This document shows, piece after piece, positions 48,250-57,001 of a stretch of 64,000 nucleotides of DNA. The stretch's first letter is position 1; each line of letters opens with the position of its first letter. The notes beneath the pieces were generated by a model, which ran no database searches, was not told the DNA's origin, and worked only from the letters and a program-made list of their open reading frames with translations. A program made the position numbers and the translations under genes. Origin of the DNA: an uncultured Draconibacterium sp. (GTDB lineage: Bacteria; Bacteroidota; Bacteroidia; Bacteroidales; Prolixibacteraceae). Location of the stretch: assembly GCF_913063105.1 (NCBI RefSeq), contig NZ_CAJXYQ010000008.1:124001-188000 (forward strand). The letters are read 5' to 3'.

Positions 48250-51063
48250 ATGAATAAAAATACCATAAAATACAAATTAATTATTTTTTTATTGTTCTTT
48301 TCATCTGTGCTTTACGCGCAGGAAAGTACAATGGCAAGCCCTGATAATCATCCGCGCATATACGGTAATAAAAACGCCCAGCAAAATCTTGTCAAAAATG
48401 CCGAACAAATTGAATGGAAAAAAGCCATTGTGAAGGAGAAGAAAGCAAATATCGATAAATACGTAAAATTGTGTAAGTCGGAACCCGACTGGTTGCTTTC
48501 GCGCCTGCAAATGAACTGGCTTACAAAACACGACAAAGTGTTTTTGAAAGGTGGCGATTTCTCGCATTCCGAGGGCGAAGCTCCTGTGCCAACCGTTCGT
48601 TTTTCAGGAACCCGAGACTGGGCTTCCAACTACCGCTTTCCATCCTTGGAGGATTTGCAGCCTTATTTTGATGATGAGCGCGGAATGTATGTGAAAAGTA
48701 AAGAAACCGGAGAAATGGAATGGGTGCATCCGTCGAAAGTGGGGCACGGAATTGAGGGTATAAACCGAAAAATTATGGCTTTGGCTGAAAATGCCGCTTT
48801 TTTATATTGGCTAACAGGCGATAAAAAATATGCCGAATTTGCAGCTCCGGTTTACGATACTTACATACAAGGCATGTTTTACCGCGAGGCTCCGGTAGAC
48901 CTAAATAACTCGAGCCAGCAACGCATTTCAGGACTGGCAACTTTTGAAGTTATTCACGAGCAAATTGTGGTTTCGCTTACCCTGATTTACGATTTTATGT
49001 TTGATTACCTTAAAGCCAATGGGCACGATATGACCATGTCTGCAGCCGTTTTTCAGAAGTGGGGCGACCAGATTATTAAAAACGGAGTGCCCGATAACAA
49101 CTGGAACTTCTTTCAGGCGCGTTTTTTAACTTACATTGCTTTGGCACTTGATGATAATAACTATTACGAAAACGGTAAAGGCCAGCAATATTACCTCGAT
49201 CATACTTTTACTACCTCTACAGATCGTCAGATTGCATTAAAAGAAGCCGTTGGTAATTACGATTACAAAACAGCTATGTGGCCCGAGTGTGCTTCTTACT
49301 CCATGCACGTAACCGAAACCTTACTGAAAATCCTCACCTTGCTTGATAATGCTACCAATGCGGATGAGTTTAAGAATTTCCCGGTAGTGGAAAAAGCAAC
49401 GCTATCTTCGTTTCAATACCTTTTCCCCGATGGTGGTATTGTTGCATTTGGCGATTCTCGTCACCAGTCTCTTCCGTCAGAAAGTTTTGAGTACCTGATT
49501 GCCAACTACCGGAAATACAACAAAGAAGACAAGGAGAAAAAGATTACAGCCTTGTATAAAAGCCTCTCAAAAGATGAGCTGAAGCACAGAGGAAAAGGTT
49601 TATTCGAATTGTTTTTCTACGTTGACAATTTGGTGGAAACAGAGGAAAAAACAAAAGAAGAGCTAATCACCAGTCTAACTTCGCCAACATTTTACGCCCC
49701 CAATGTTAGTTGGTTTATGCAACGAATGGGAAGTGATGACAATGCCACGGTAGTTTCAACTTTTGGCGCCATGGGTAACCATGCACATGCCAACGGGGTG
49801 GCTATTGAAATGTATGCCGATAACCAGGTAATTGCGCCCGATATGAGCAAAGGGCCAAGCTATTGGCACGAAGATCACCGTAATTATTACTCACGCTATC
49901 CGGCTCACAACACCGTAGTTGTCGATGGTATTTCCGACAGCGAAGCTATGCGCGTTCGTCATCCGTTTACCATGGAATTTCATTTCCCTGAATCGGGAGA
50001 TAAAGACAATATCTTTAAGCAAGTAACTTTTTCTGATGTGTCGTTTGTGGAGCCGGCAACTTTGGCCAATCAAAACCGACTTACCGCATTAATTACCGGT
50101 AAATCAGGAAAACCTTATGTACTCGATATTTTCCGATCGGAAAGGCCGGGCGCTGAAAACCAAAAGCACGAGTATTTCTATCACAACCTTGGGCAGTCGC
50201 TTAAGCTGTTCGATGAAAATACAGCACCTCTTTCTTTAGATGTGTCAAACCACTTGAACGCAGAGGGCAACATAAAAGCATACACCTATTTTACTGATGA
50301 AACATCTGTTTCTATTTCAGCAAATTTAACGGCTGAGTTTAAACTGGAAAGCGCAAAAAATCCAACTAAAATGATGAAGCTTTGGATAAAAGGCAACGAG
50401 AACAGGACCTATTTTTCGGTTAACGGGCCGCAATCTCATGCCTTAAATAAAGCTACTGTTTCTGCCGAGATACGCGAAGCAAAAGTACCTGCTTTGGTTA
50501 TTCGAAAGGATGGAGAAGCATGGATTAAGCCTTTTGTGGTGGTTTATAATCCTTACGTTGATGGAGGAGAAAAAGTAGTTGCCAAGGTAGCTTATCCTGA
50601 AATTGCAGAAAATAATGCTGCACAGTTTATAAATGTTACCCACAGCAACGGAGTTACAGTAGATTCGATTGTTGCAACTACTTCTGAAAACGATGTGGTT
50701 AACCTGGATGGGTTTTATCAGAAAGGTTTATTAAGTATTAAACGTGTGTCTGAAAACAACACCCCCGACTTTATTTTTACTTCCGGAATTACGCGTTATG
50801 CAGCTGCTGGATGGGAAATTTGCACGTTTGGCGAGCCGGTAACCACTTCAATCGAAATTTGTGCCAGAGGTTTCCAAATTCAGAATGATAAACCCGTATT
50901 AATTGGAATGCCTAAAAAACTGCAGCCCGAATACGTTGAAATTTACGAAAACGGAAAACTTGTGGAAAAACGCAAAGGGAATTTGAACCGCAATAATCCA
51001 AACCGAATTGATTTCAAATTTGAAAAACCATTTGAAAAGGCAGTTATTGTACTGAAAAAATAG
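48250..51063 (+). CDS. Heparinase II/III-like polysaccharide lyase, copy 3
   Basis: The ATG at 48250 gives a signal peptide (LFFSSVLYAQ); the frame extends upstream to 48199 without a good signal. 937 aa. Shared blocks with copies 1 and 2: EGEAPVPTVRFSGTRDW, DDERGMYVKS, FYREAPVDLNNSS, NNWNFFQAR (the His of the copy 1/2 NNWNLHQ motif is replaced by Phe here), GNHAHANGVAIEMYADNQ and SRYPAHNTVVVDG. The loss of the toroid His suggests changed chemistry or a weakened enzyme, worth testing. It is the most divergent of the three. Confidence 0.84.
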   Translation: MNKNTIKYKLIIFLLFFSSVLYAQESTMASPDNHPRIYGNKNAQQNLVKNAEQIEWKKAIVKEKKANIDKYVKLCKSEPDWLLSRLQMNWLTKHDKVFLKGGDFSHSEGEAPVPTVRFSGTRDWASNYRFPSLEDLQPYFDDERGMYVKSKETGEMEWVHPSKVGHGIEGINRKIMALAENAAFLYWLTGDKKYAEFAAPVYDTYIQGMFYREAPVDLNNSSQQRISGLATFEVIHEQIVVSLTLIYDFMFDYLKANGHDMTMSAAVFQKWGDQIIKNGVPDNNWNFFQARFLTYIALALDDNNYYENGKGQQYYLDHTFTTSTDRQIALKEAVGNYDYKTAMWPECASYSMHVTETLLKILTLLDNATNADEFKNFPVVEKATLSSFQYLFPDGGIVAFGDSRHQSLPSESFEYLIANYRKYNKEDKEKKITALYKSLSKDELKHRGKGLFELFFYVDNLVETEEKTKEELITSLTSPTFYAPNVSWFMQRMGSDDNATVVSTFGAMGNHAHANGVAIEMYADNQVIAPDMSKGPSYWHEDHRNYYSRYPAHNTVVVDGISDSEAMRVRHPFTMEFHFPESGDKDNIFKQVTFSDVSFVEPATLANQNRLTALITGKSGKPYVLDIFRSERPGAENQKHEYFYHNLGQSLKLFDENTAPLSLDVSNHLNAEGNIKAYTYFTDETSVSISANLTAEFKLESAKNPTKMMKLWIKGNENRTYFSVNGPQSHALNKATVSAEIREAKVPALVIRKDGEAWIKPFVVVYNPYVDGGEKVVAKVAYPEIAENNAAQFINVTHSNGVTVDSIVATTSENDVVNLDGFYQKGLLSIKRVSENNTPDFIFTSGITRYAAAGWEICTFGEPVTTSIEICARGFQIQNDKPVLIGMPKKLQPEYVEIYENGKLVEKRKGNLNRNNPNRIDFKFEKPFEKAVIVLKK

Positions 51064-51081
51064 ATAAAATAAGATATTACC

Positions 51082-53499
51082 ATGAAGCAGAGACTATTAC
51101 CTATCGCCATGCTGTTATCGGTTTTGATACTTGGCTCGGGGATGAAAAAGAAAGAGGATTCGATTTACAAACAGGGCTGGATAGACTTTAATAAAAACGG
51201 GGTGAAAGATATTTTTGAAGACCCTGAACAAAAAGTGGAAGACCGGGTAAATAACCTGATTTCACTGATGAATGTGGAAGAAAAAACCTGTCAGCTAAAT
51301 ACGCTTTATGGTTTTTCGAGGGTGTTGGAAGACGAGTTACCCAACGAAAAATGGAAAAACCGCGTGTGGAAAGATGGTATTGGTAATATCGACGAACACC
51401 TGAACACCATTCAGGGAAGGCCTTCTACACATACCGAACATGCTTACCCTTTTAGCAACCACGCCGAGGCCATTAATATTATGCAAAAGTGGTTTATTGA
51501 AGAAACCCGAATGGGAATTCCGGTAGATTTTACCAACGAAGGAGTGCATGGTTTGTGTCATAAAAAAGCGACTCCGCTTCCCGCACCAATTGGTATCGGT
51601 TCAACCTGGAACAAAGAACTGGTTCGAGAGGCCGGAGAGATGGTGGGCCGCGAAGCAAAAGCCTTGGGCTACACCAATATTTATGCACCAATTTTAGATG
51701 TGGCTACCGACCAACGTTGGGGCCGCGTATTGGAATGTTATGGCGAAGAACCCTTTCATATTGCTGAAATGGGCAAACAAATGGTGGAAGGAATTCAGTC
51801 GCAGGGCGTGGCATCAACCATAAAACACTTTGCGGTTTACAGTGTGCCCAAAGGCGCCCGCGATGGCGATGCCCGTACCGATCCACACGTGGCACCGCGC
51901 GAAATGCACCAGCTTTACCTGTATCCTTTTCGCAGGGTAATTCAGGAAGCCAAGCCAATGGGAGTAATGAGTAGCTACAACGATTACGACGGCGTTCCGG
52001 TTTCATCGAGCTACTATTTTTTGACTGAATTACTACGTCAACAATATGGCTTTACCGGTTATGTGGTTTCCGATAGCGAGGCCGTTGAATATGTTTCGGA
52101 CAAGCACCGCGTAGCTCCCGACTATAAAGATGCCGTTCGTCAGGTAATTGAGGCCGGATTAAATGTGCGTACCACTTTCCGCACGCCTGAATCATTTATC
52201 GAGCCTTTACGCGAATTAATCGCCGAAGGAAAATTGTCGATGAAAACGGTTGATGCCCGAGTTGCCGACGTGTTGCGCGTAAAATTTGAATTGGGATTGT
52301 TTGATAACCCGTATGTTGAAGATACTGAAGCCGCCAACTCTTTGGTACACACGGATGCAGATGCTGCTTTCTCGAAAAAAATTAACCAGCAATCGCTAGT
52401 CCTGTTAAAAAACGAAAATAAATTATTGCCTCTTGATATTGAAAAAGTGGATAAGATTCTGGTAACAGGGCCATTGGCCGATGAAACCAGCTTTACCTAC
52501 AGCCGTTATGGTCCTGCCGAAAATCCATCGACATCGGTATTTGCAGGAATAAAAAAATATGCAGGCAACAAGGCTCAGGTTGATTATATTCAGGGCTGCG
52601 ATATTATTGACCCAAACTGGCCGGGAAGCGAGATTATTTACACACCACTTTCGGAAGAAGAGCAGGCCGGAATTGCTGCTGCCGTTGAAAAAGCCAAACA
52701 GTCGGATGTGATTATTGCTGTGGTAGGCGAAGATGAAAAACGTGTAGGCGAATCTTTATCGCGCACTGGTCTGGGTTTACCCGGTCGTCAGTCGGAATTG
52801 GTTCGCGCCTTGTATGCCACCGGAAAACCGGTAGTGCTGGTTTTAATTAACGGACAACCGCTAACCATTAACTGGGAGGACAAATACGTGCCAGCTATTT
52901 TGGAAGCCTGGTTTCCGGGAACTGAATGTGGAAATGTAATTGCCGAAACACTGTTTGGTGATTATAATCCTGGAGGAAAACTATCCATTACTTTTCCAAA
53001 ATCGGTCGGGCAAATTCCTTTGAGTTTCCCATTTAAACCGGGTTCGCATGCCGGACAACCGGGGGTGGGGCCAAACGGTTATGGAAATACCCGCGTTGTT
53101 GGAGCCTTGTATCCTTTTGGTTATGGTTTAAGCTACACCACTTTCGAGTACAGCAACCTACAATTAAGTGCAAAAGAACTACATGCCCAGGCAGACGTAT
53201 CAGTTAGCTTCAATGTAACAAACACGGGCGAAGTTGCCGGCGATGAAATTGTTCAGCTATACCTGAAAGATGAAGTGAGCAGCGTAACAACTTACGAATC
53301 GGTATTGCGTGGATTCAAGCGTGTTCATTTAAAACCGGGAGAGACAAAAACTGTTTCGTTTACGCTAAGCCCCGATGATTTAAAAATCCTGGATATTAAT
53401 ATGAACTGGACTGTTGAACCGGGAAAATTCCAGGTTTTGGTAGGTGCTTCTTCGGAAGATATCAGGTTAAAAGACGAATTTAAAATACTTCTTAACTAA
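51082..53499 (+). CDS. GH3 beta-glycosidase
   Basis: 805 aa, with an N-terminal hydrophobic signal that has no clear lipobox Cys (LILGSGMKKKED). Residues 30-47 (QGWIDFNKNGVKDIFEDP) look like a calcium-loop prefix common in Bacteroidota GH3s. The (beta/alpha)8 domain shows the nucleophile Asp331 in GYVVSDSEAVEYV, the second domain has GEDEKRVGESLSRTGLGLPG, and an FnIII-like domain ends the protein. GH3 beta-glucosidases and beta-xylosidases fit this layout. It starts 18 bp after lyase copy 3 and probably removes a beta-linked sugar from oligosaccharides. Confidence 0.92.
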   Translation: MKQRLLPIAMLLSVLILGSGMKKKEDSIYKQGWIDFNKNGVKDIFEDPEQKVEDRVNNLISLMNVEEKTCQLNTLYGFSRVLEDELPNEKWKNRVWKDGIGNIDEHLNTIQGRPSTHTEHAYPFSNHAEAINIMQKWFIEETRMGIPVDFTNEGVHGLCHKKATPLPAPIGIGSTWNKELVREAGEMVGREAKALGYTNIYAPILDVATDQRWGRVLECYGEEPFHIAEMGKQMVEGIQSQGVASTIKHFAVYSVPKGARDGDARTDPHVAPREMHQLYLYPFRRVIQEAKPMGVMSSYNDYDGVPVSSSYYFLTELLRQQYGFTGYVVSDSEAVEYVSDKHRVAPDYKDAVRQVIEAGLNVRTTFRTPESFIEPLRELIAEGKLSMKTVDARVADVLRVKFELGLFDNPYVEDTEAANSLVHTDADAAFSKKINQQSLVLLKNENKLLPLDIEKVDKILVTGPLADETSFTYSRYGPAENPSTSVFAGIKKYAGNKAQVDYIQGCDIIDPNWPGSEIIYTPLSEEEQAGIAAAVEKAKQSDVIIAVVGEDEKRVGESLSRTGLGLPGRQSELVRALYATGKPVVLVLINGQPLTINWEDKYVPAILEAWFPGTECGNVIAETLFGDYNPGGKLSITFPKSVGQIPLSFPFKPGSHAGQPGVGPNGYGNTRVVGALYPFGYGLSYTTFEYSNLQLSAKELHAQADVSVSFNVTNTGEVAGDEIVQLYLKDEVSSVTTYESVLRGFKRVHLKPGETKTVSFTLSPDDLKILDINMNWTVEPGKFQVLVGASSEDIRLKDEFKILLN

Positions 53500-53521
53500 C
53501 GTTACCGAATAAGTAAAAATC

Positions 53522-54202
53522 ATGAAAAACCTAAATTTTAACCATTTTATTATAATTGTACTTCTGGGTTTGTTGCCTGTGCTTTCAAAATCGCAGGAGA
53601 GAACAATTAAAGGCCTGGTAACTACTTTCGATAGTATCCCGCTAATAAATGCCGGGGTAAAAGTTTTAAGTTCGAAACAAATTACTCTTACTGATACTTT
53701 TGGTCGTTTTGAAGTTACCTGCGCTGAAAATGATAAGCTAAAAGTAAGTGCCAACGGTTTTGTTTCCAGAAAAGTTAAGATTGATGAGAAAGCCAAATTG
53801 GCTTTGGTTAATTTGAGTTTTAAATCGGGTATTAAAAATGTAGAAATTGCCGCCGGCTATGGGCACATAAGCGATAGAGACAAACTTTTTGCTGTGTCAT
53901 CACTACAAAACAAACAAGATAATTTTTCCGATTACTCGAATATGTATGACCTAATTCGAGGCATATCAGCTGGTGTTGAAGTAGTAGGCAAAGAAATTAC
54001 AATACGTGGCGAACATTCAATCAACAGTTCAAGTGTTCTTATTGTAGTTGATGGAGTTGTGAGTGATTCAGATGAACTCGACAGGTTAATGCCATATGAT
54101 GTTAAAAGTATTGATATATTAAAAGATGGTGCTGCTGCAATTTATGGTAGCAGAGGAGCAGCTGGTGTTATACTTATCACCACTAAAAAAGGAGGAGATT
54201 AA
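53522..54202 (+). CDS. Orphan CarboxypepD_reg-Plug protein (TonB receptor plug without barrel)
   Basis: 226 aa with a signal peptide ending SKSQE. Residues about 26-100 (TIKGLVTTFDSIPLINAGVK, TDTFGRFEVTC) form a carboxypeptidase-regulatory-like beta-sandwich; residues about 125-226 (DLIRGISAGVEVVGKEITIRG, VLIVVDGVV, DVKSIDILKDGAAAIYGSRG, VILITTKKGG) form a TonB-dependent receptor plug. The protein stops exactly where the SusC beta-barrel would begin, and the next 40 bp are non-coding. No barrel frame follows, so it is either a genuine stand-alone plug protein or a truncated SusC. The role could be docking with or gating a partner receptor. Confidence 0.82.
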   Translation: MKNLNFNHFIIIVLLGLLPVLSKSQERTIKGLVTTFDSIPLINAGVKVLSSKQITLTDTFGRFEVTCAENDKLKVSANGFVSRKVKIDEKAKLALVNLSFKSGIKNVEIAAGYGHISDRDKLFAVSSLQNKQDNFSDYSNMYDLIRGISAGVEVVGKEITIRGEHSINSSSVLIVVDGVVSDSDELDRLMPYDVKSIDILKDGAAAIYGSRGAAGVILITTKKGGD

Positions 54203-54239
54203 ATTTTTATTAGCTTTAAAGTTGTCATAAATTATTTAA

Positions 54240-55052
54240 ACCAATAACGTAAATTATGTACTTAAAGAAACTTATACACTGCCTTTAAACAATGGACCTA
54301 ATCATTTACACGGTGGTCCCAAGGGATTTCATAACCAGGTTTGGGAGGTGAAATCGGCAAGCGAAACTTCAATTGTGCTTACTTATTTATCGAAAGATGG
54401 TGAAATGGGCTATCCCGGGGATTTGAATGTTGAAGTTGCGTACGAACTTACTGTTAAGAATGAAGTGGTAATGAAATACAAAGCCACTACCAATAAAGCC
54501 ACTCCGGTAAACCTTACCAATCACGCTTTCTTTAATTTAGGTGGCGAGGCCAACGGAACCATAAATGACCATATTTTAACCTTGAATGCAGATAAGTACA
54601 CTGCCGTTGATGAAACATTAATTCCACTAGGTGAAAACGTAACGGTTGAGGGAACGCCATTCGATTTCAGAAAAGGAAAAGCAGTTGGCAAAGATTTAGA
54701 CCAACAGGAAAGTAACCAGCAACTTATAAACAGCATGGGCTACGACCATAATTTTGAGTTGAACAAAGGAAATGGCGGAATGACATTCGCGGCTACAGTA
54801 ATTTCACCCAAAAGTGGTGTGAAAATGGAGGTATTCACTGAAGAACCGGGAATTTAGTTTTACGGTGGTAATTTTTTCGATGGCTCCGATACTGGCAAGC
54901 TTGGAAAAACATTCAATTACCGTGAGTCGTTTGCTTTGGAAACCCAGCATTTTCCAGATTCGCCTAACCAGAAAGCGTTTCCATCAATAATTTTAAAGCC
55001 TGGGAAGACGTATAAAACGAAGTCGGTTTATAAGTTTGATGTTGATAATTAG
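54240..55052 (+). pseudogene. galM: Broken aldose 1-epimerase (galM) remnant
   Basis: In the frame starting near 54243 the sequence reads NYVLKETYTLPLNNGPNHLHGG and continues as a GalM galactose mutarotase through NHAFFNLGGEANG, NSMGYDHNFEL and, after an in-frame TAG at 54855-54857, FYGGNFFDGSDTG and ETQHFPDSPNQKAFPS to a stop at 55050-55052. The TAG stands where GalM proteins have Gln (EEPGIQ). The N-terminal third is missing and stops occur upstream in this frame. Both defects mean a dead gene. A galM next to a sugar-utilisation locus is common, so this is probably a decayed member of the same locus. Confidence 0.85.
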
Positions 55053-55191
55053 TTTTTGTGAGATTTATCATTAAGAATTTTTTTGCTTATACAATTGTCA
55101 TAAGTAAAAGTTTAAATCCTTATTGTCCTATAATTTTTATACATAAATACGCCTTTTGACACCCATTTCAGGGTTGACTTAAGAGTACTTG

Positions 55192-55223
55192 TTTGGAGTA
55201 TTTACCAATATTTGGTATTTTTG
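55192..55223 (+). promoter_or_regulatory. parDE promoter with overlapping operator
   Basis: A Bacteroidota-type promoter is visible: TTTG at 55192-55195 and TATTTTTG at 55216-55223, spacing 20 nt. A palindrome, TACCAA-TAT-TTGGTA at 55203-55217, overlaps the start of the -7 element. The ParD start codon is 16 bp downstream. This fits autorepression by the antitoxin or the ParD-ParE complex. Confidence 0.6.
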
Positions 55224-55238
55224 GAAAAAACATTGAAA

Positions 55239-55487
55239 ATGAAAAATACTTCAATATCACTAGGCAATTATTTTGACCAATTTGTACAGACGCAGGTTTC
55301 TGCTGGACGATATAAAAATGTTAGCGAAGTTATTCGTGCAGGTCTTAGGCTTTTAGAAAATGAGGAAAGTAAAGCTATTGCCCTAAGAAATGCTATTCAG
55401 GAAGGAATTGATAGTGGAATTGCACACGATTTTGACCCCCAAAAGAATCTTGAGCAATTGAAAGCCAAAAGGAAAAGGAATGGCTAA
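55239..55487 (+). CDS. parD: ParD-type antitoxin (type II)
   Basis: 82 aa from the ATG at 55239; a longer frame from 55212 would run into the promoter and is rejected. The N-terminus SISLGNYFDQFVQTQVSAG is a ribbon-helix-helix DNA-binding unit, followed by NVSEVIRAGLRLLENEE and an acidic/basic tail that binds the toxin. It is read in a two-gene operon with parE, the stop codon overlapping the toxin start by 8 bp. A CopG-like protein of this size next to a ParE toxin is the ParDE arrangement. Confidence 0.9.
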   Translation: MKNTSISLGNYFDQFVQTQVSAGRYKNVSEVIRAGLRLLENEESKAIALRNAIQEGIDSGIAHDFDPQKNLEQLKAKRKRNG

Positions 55488-55779
55488 ATACAAATTGACC
55501 AATAAAGCTGTTGAAGACTTAAATGAAATTTGGGATTACACATTTGATACCTGGTCCGAATACCAAGCTGACAAATACTATGAAATGTTAATTAGCAGCT
55601 GCCAAGACATTGCCAATAATCCCGAACTCGGTAAAAACTATGTTGGAATAACTTCAGAATTGTTTGGGTTAAAAGTAAACCGACACATTATTTTTTATCG
55701 CAAATCAAGTGATAACCCGATTGAGATAACAAGAATTCTGCACGAACAAATGGACTTAAAGAGTAGAATAACAGAATAA
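55480..55779 (+). CDS. parE: ParE-type toxin
   Basis: 99 aa of the RelE/ParE superfamily: KYKLTNKAVEDLNEIWDYT, QADKYYEMLISSCQDIANNPELG, NRHIIFYRKSSDNPIEITRILHEQMDLKSR. This is the ParE pattern of a helix pair followed by a twisted beta-sheet. ParE toxins act on DNA gyrase. The gene overlaps parD by 8 bp, so the antitoxin is made first. The pair sits at the edge of the utilisation locus and island and may stabilise the island. Confidence 0.9.
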   Translation: MAKYKLTNKAVEDLNEIWDYTFDTWSEYQADKYYEMLISSCQDIANNPELGKNYVGITSELFGLKVNRHIIFYRKSSDNPIEITRILHEQMDLKSRITE

Positions 55780-55857
55780 AAGTACGCTCAATAATAAAGA
55801 TTCTGATTAGATGCAATGCCCATATCCCAAACACTCCTCTTGTATTTTAATCGTATG

Positions 55858-56503
55858 TTAAGTCGCGGTCAGGGCAAAATCTATTGTATCCCGTATTCGT
55901 CTACTGCTCGATATGGTATCTGTCTTTATGTTAATCTTGACTCCATTTGTTTCGGCAAGAGGAACTTTGTATTTGGAGTAAGGATTTTTCTTAATCAAAT
56001 CCATAGAAACAGCTAAGTTAAGCACACGCCTTGTATGTTTATGATAGTTCCAGGCTGTGTTCTGATGGACCTTGTACTCTTTCTTTAGGAAAACATCAAA
56101 GGCTTCAAGAAATTTGTAATCAACTTTCTCTAGAGGATAATCCTTTCTCGTGCATATTCTTCAAGTAGTAGTCAAATACTTTTAGAATACCTTCGCAGTC
56201 ATCGATGTTTCGTATCCTATTTTTAATGGTAATTACATCGAAATCTTCTCCTGAAGATTTTAGTAAATTGTAATGATCCTGAATCTCATTTTGAATCTTA
56301 CTCAATCTGTTACTCAGGATTTGGGCTCTTTCATTTCTTCCGCTGAAATGTTGTCCGGATTCATCCCATTTATCAGGATGACAATAAATACCTGTAGAAA
56401 GCTAAACGCGTTTGGAATCTAACGTAAATCTTACATAAACTGGAATTTCTCCATTAATTTTCTGTCTCGCTTTTTTCACAATAAAGTTAATAGTCAATCT
56501 CAT
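55858..56503 (-). pseudogene. Tyrosine-recombinase remnant
   Basis: On the minus strand from the ATG at 56503 the frame reads MRLTINFIVKKARQKINGE, then VYVRFTLDSKRV followed by a stop (TAG) where a residue is expected, then LSTGIYCHPDKWDESGQHF, the arm-type N-terminal domain of Bacteroidota tyrosine recombinases. After the end of LSSRES the frame changes and continues as KVDYKFLEAFDVFLKKEYKV to LIKKNPYSKYKVPLAE, the SAM-like core-binding domain, ending near 55858. The catalytic domain is missing. The gene is dead by a nonsense mutation, a frameshift and truncation. It lies on the 3' side of the tRNA-Leu gene. Confidence 0.8.
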
Positions 56504-56735
56504 CTTTTTTCATTTTTAAGGTTAAAGAAAAAATTGGTCTCGATTGTAGCTTAAAAATACCCTTTTATGGGCTCGTTTTCAAGATCAAATAGAGTCAGTC
56601 CATGTCAATTTAAATTTTGAAATAGAGAGACTTATGAGAGTTGCCGAGACTAGTTTGTTGTAAAAAAGTAGTGGTCTCGGTAAAGTCTCGTTTAGAATGA
56701 CTTTTTTTGTGCTTTTTTGATTCCTGTGGAAAACA

Positions 56736-56770
56736 AAAAAGCACTTAAATATTGATTTTAAGTGCTTTTT
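56736..56770 (-). terminator. Rho-independent terminator of tRNA-Leu
   Basis: A 14-bp stem (arms 56736-56749 and 56757-56770, 7-nt loop) lies 20 bp beyond the tRNA 3' end on the minus strand, followed there by a T-rich tract (TTTTTTG). It is also T-rich on the plus strand and may stop transcription from both sides. Confidence 0.75.
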
Positions 56771-56789
56771 ATTTTGTTTGGATTTCTCC

Positions 56790-56876
56790 TGGTGCCCAGT
56801 AAAGGACTCGAACCTTCACGCCCTTGCGAGCACTAGTCCCTGAAACTAGCGTGTCTACCAATTCCACCAACTGGGC
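56790..56876 (-). tRNA. tRNA-Leu (anticodon CAG)
   Basis: 87 nt including an encoded CCA. The minus strand has acceptor arms GCCCAGT and ACTGGGC, a D-loop GGTAGACAC, an anticodon arm CTAGT-TTCAGGG-ACTAG giving anticodon CAG, a long variable arm typical of leucine tRNAs (GCTCGCAAGGGCGT) and the T-loop GGTTCGAGTCC. Integrase genes, one dead and one intact, lie on either side. Confidence 0.95.
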
Positions 56877-56950
56877 TATTCACGGGGTGTTCAGGGCAAA
56901 TAACTAGTATTTATTGGTGGTTGCTTTTAAGATGAAGAAGTCTTTATTGT

Positions 56951-57001
56951 TTCACAAATTTGACTGAAAACAGTGAAATGTTTCACAAATATTTCACAAA
57001 T
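56951..57001 (+). repeat. Three short direct repeats TTCACAAAT before the recombinase gene
   Basis: Copies at 56951-56959, 56982-56990 and 56993-57001, the last overlapping the start codon. Positioned between the tRNA 5' end and the recombinase, they could be arm-type sites for the recombinase or autoregulatory sites. Their function is not shown. Confidence 0.4.

Noticed and set aside
55816-56016. Plus-strand open frame of 66 aa
   Set aside because: It is the antisense of the decayed recombinase core domain and has no conserved features.
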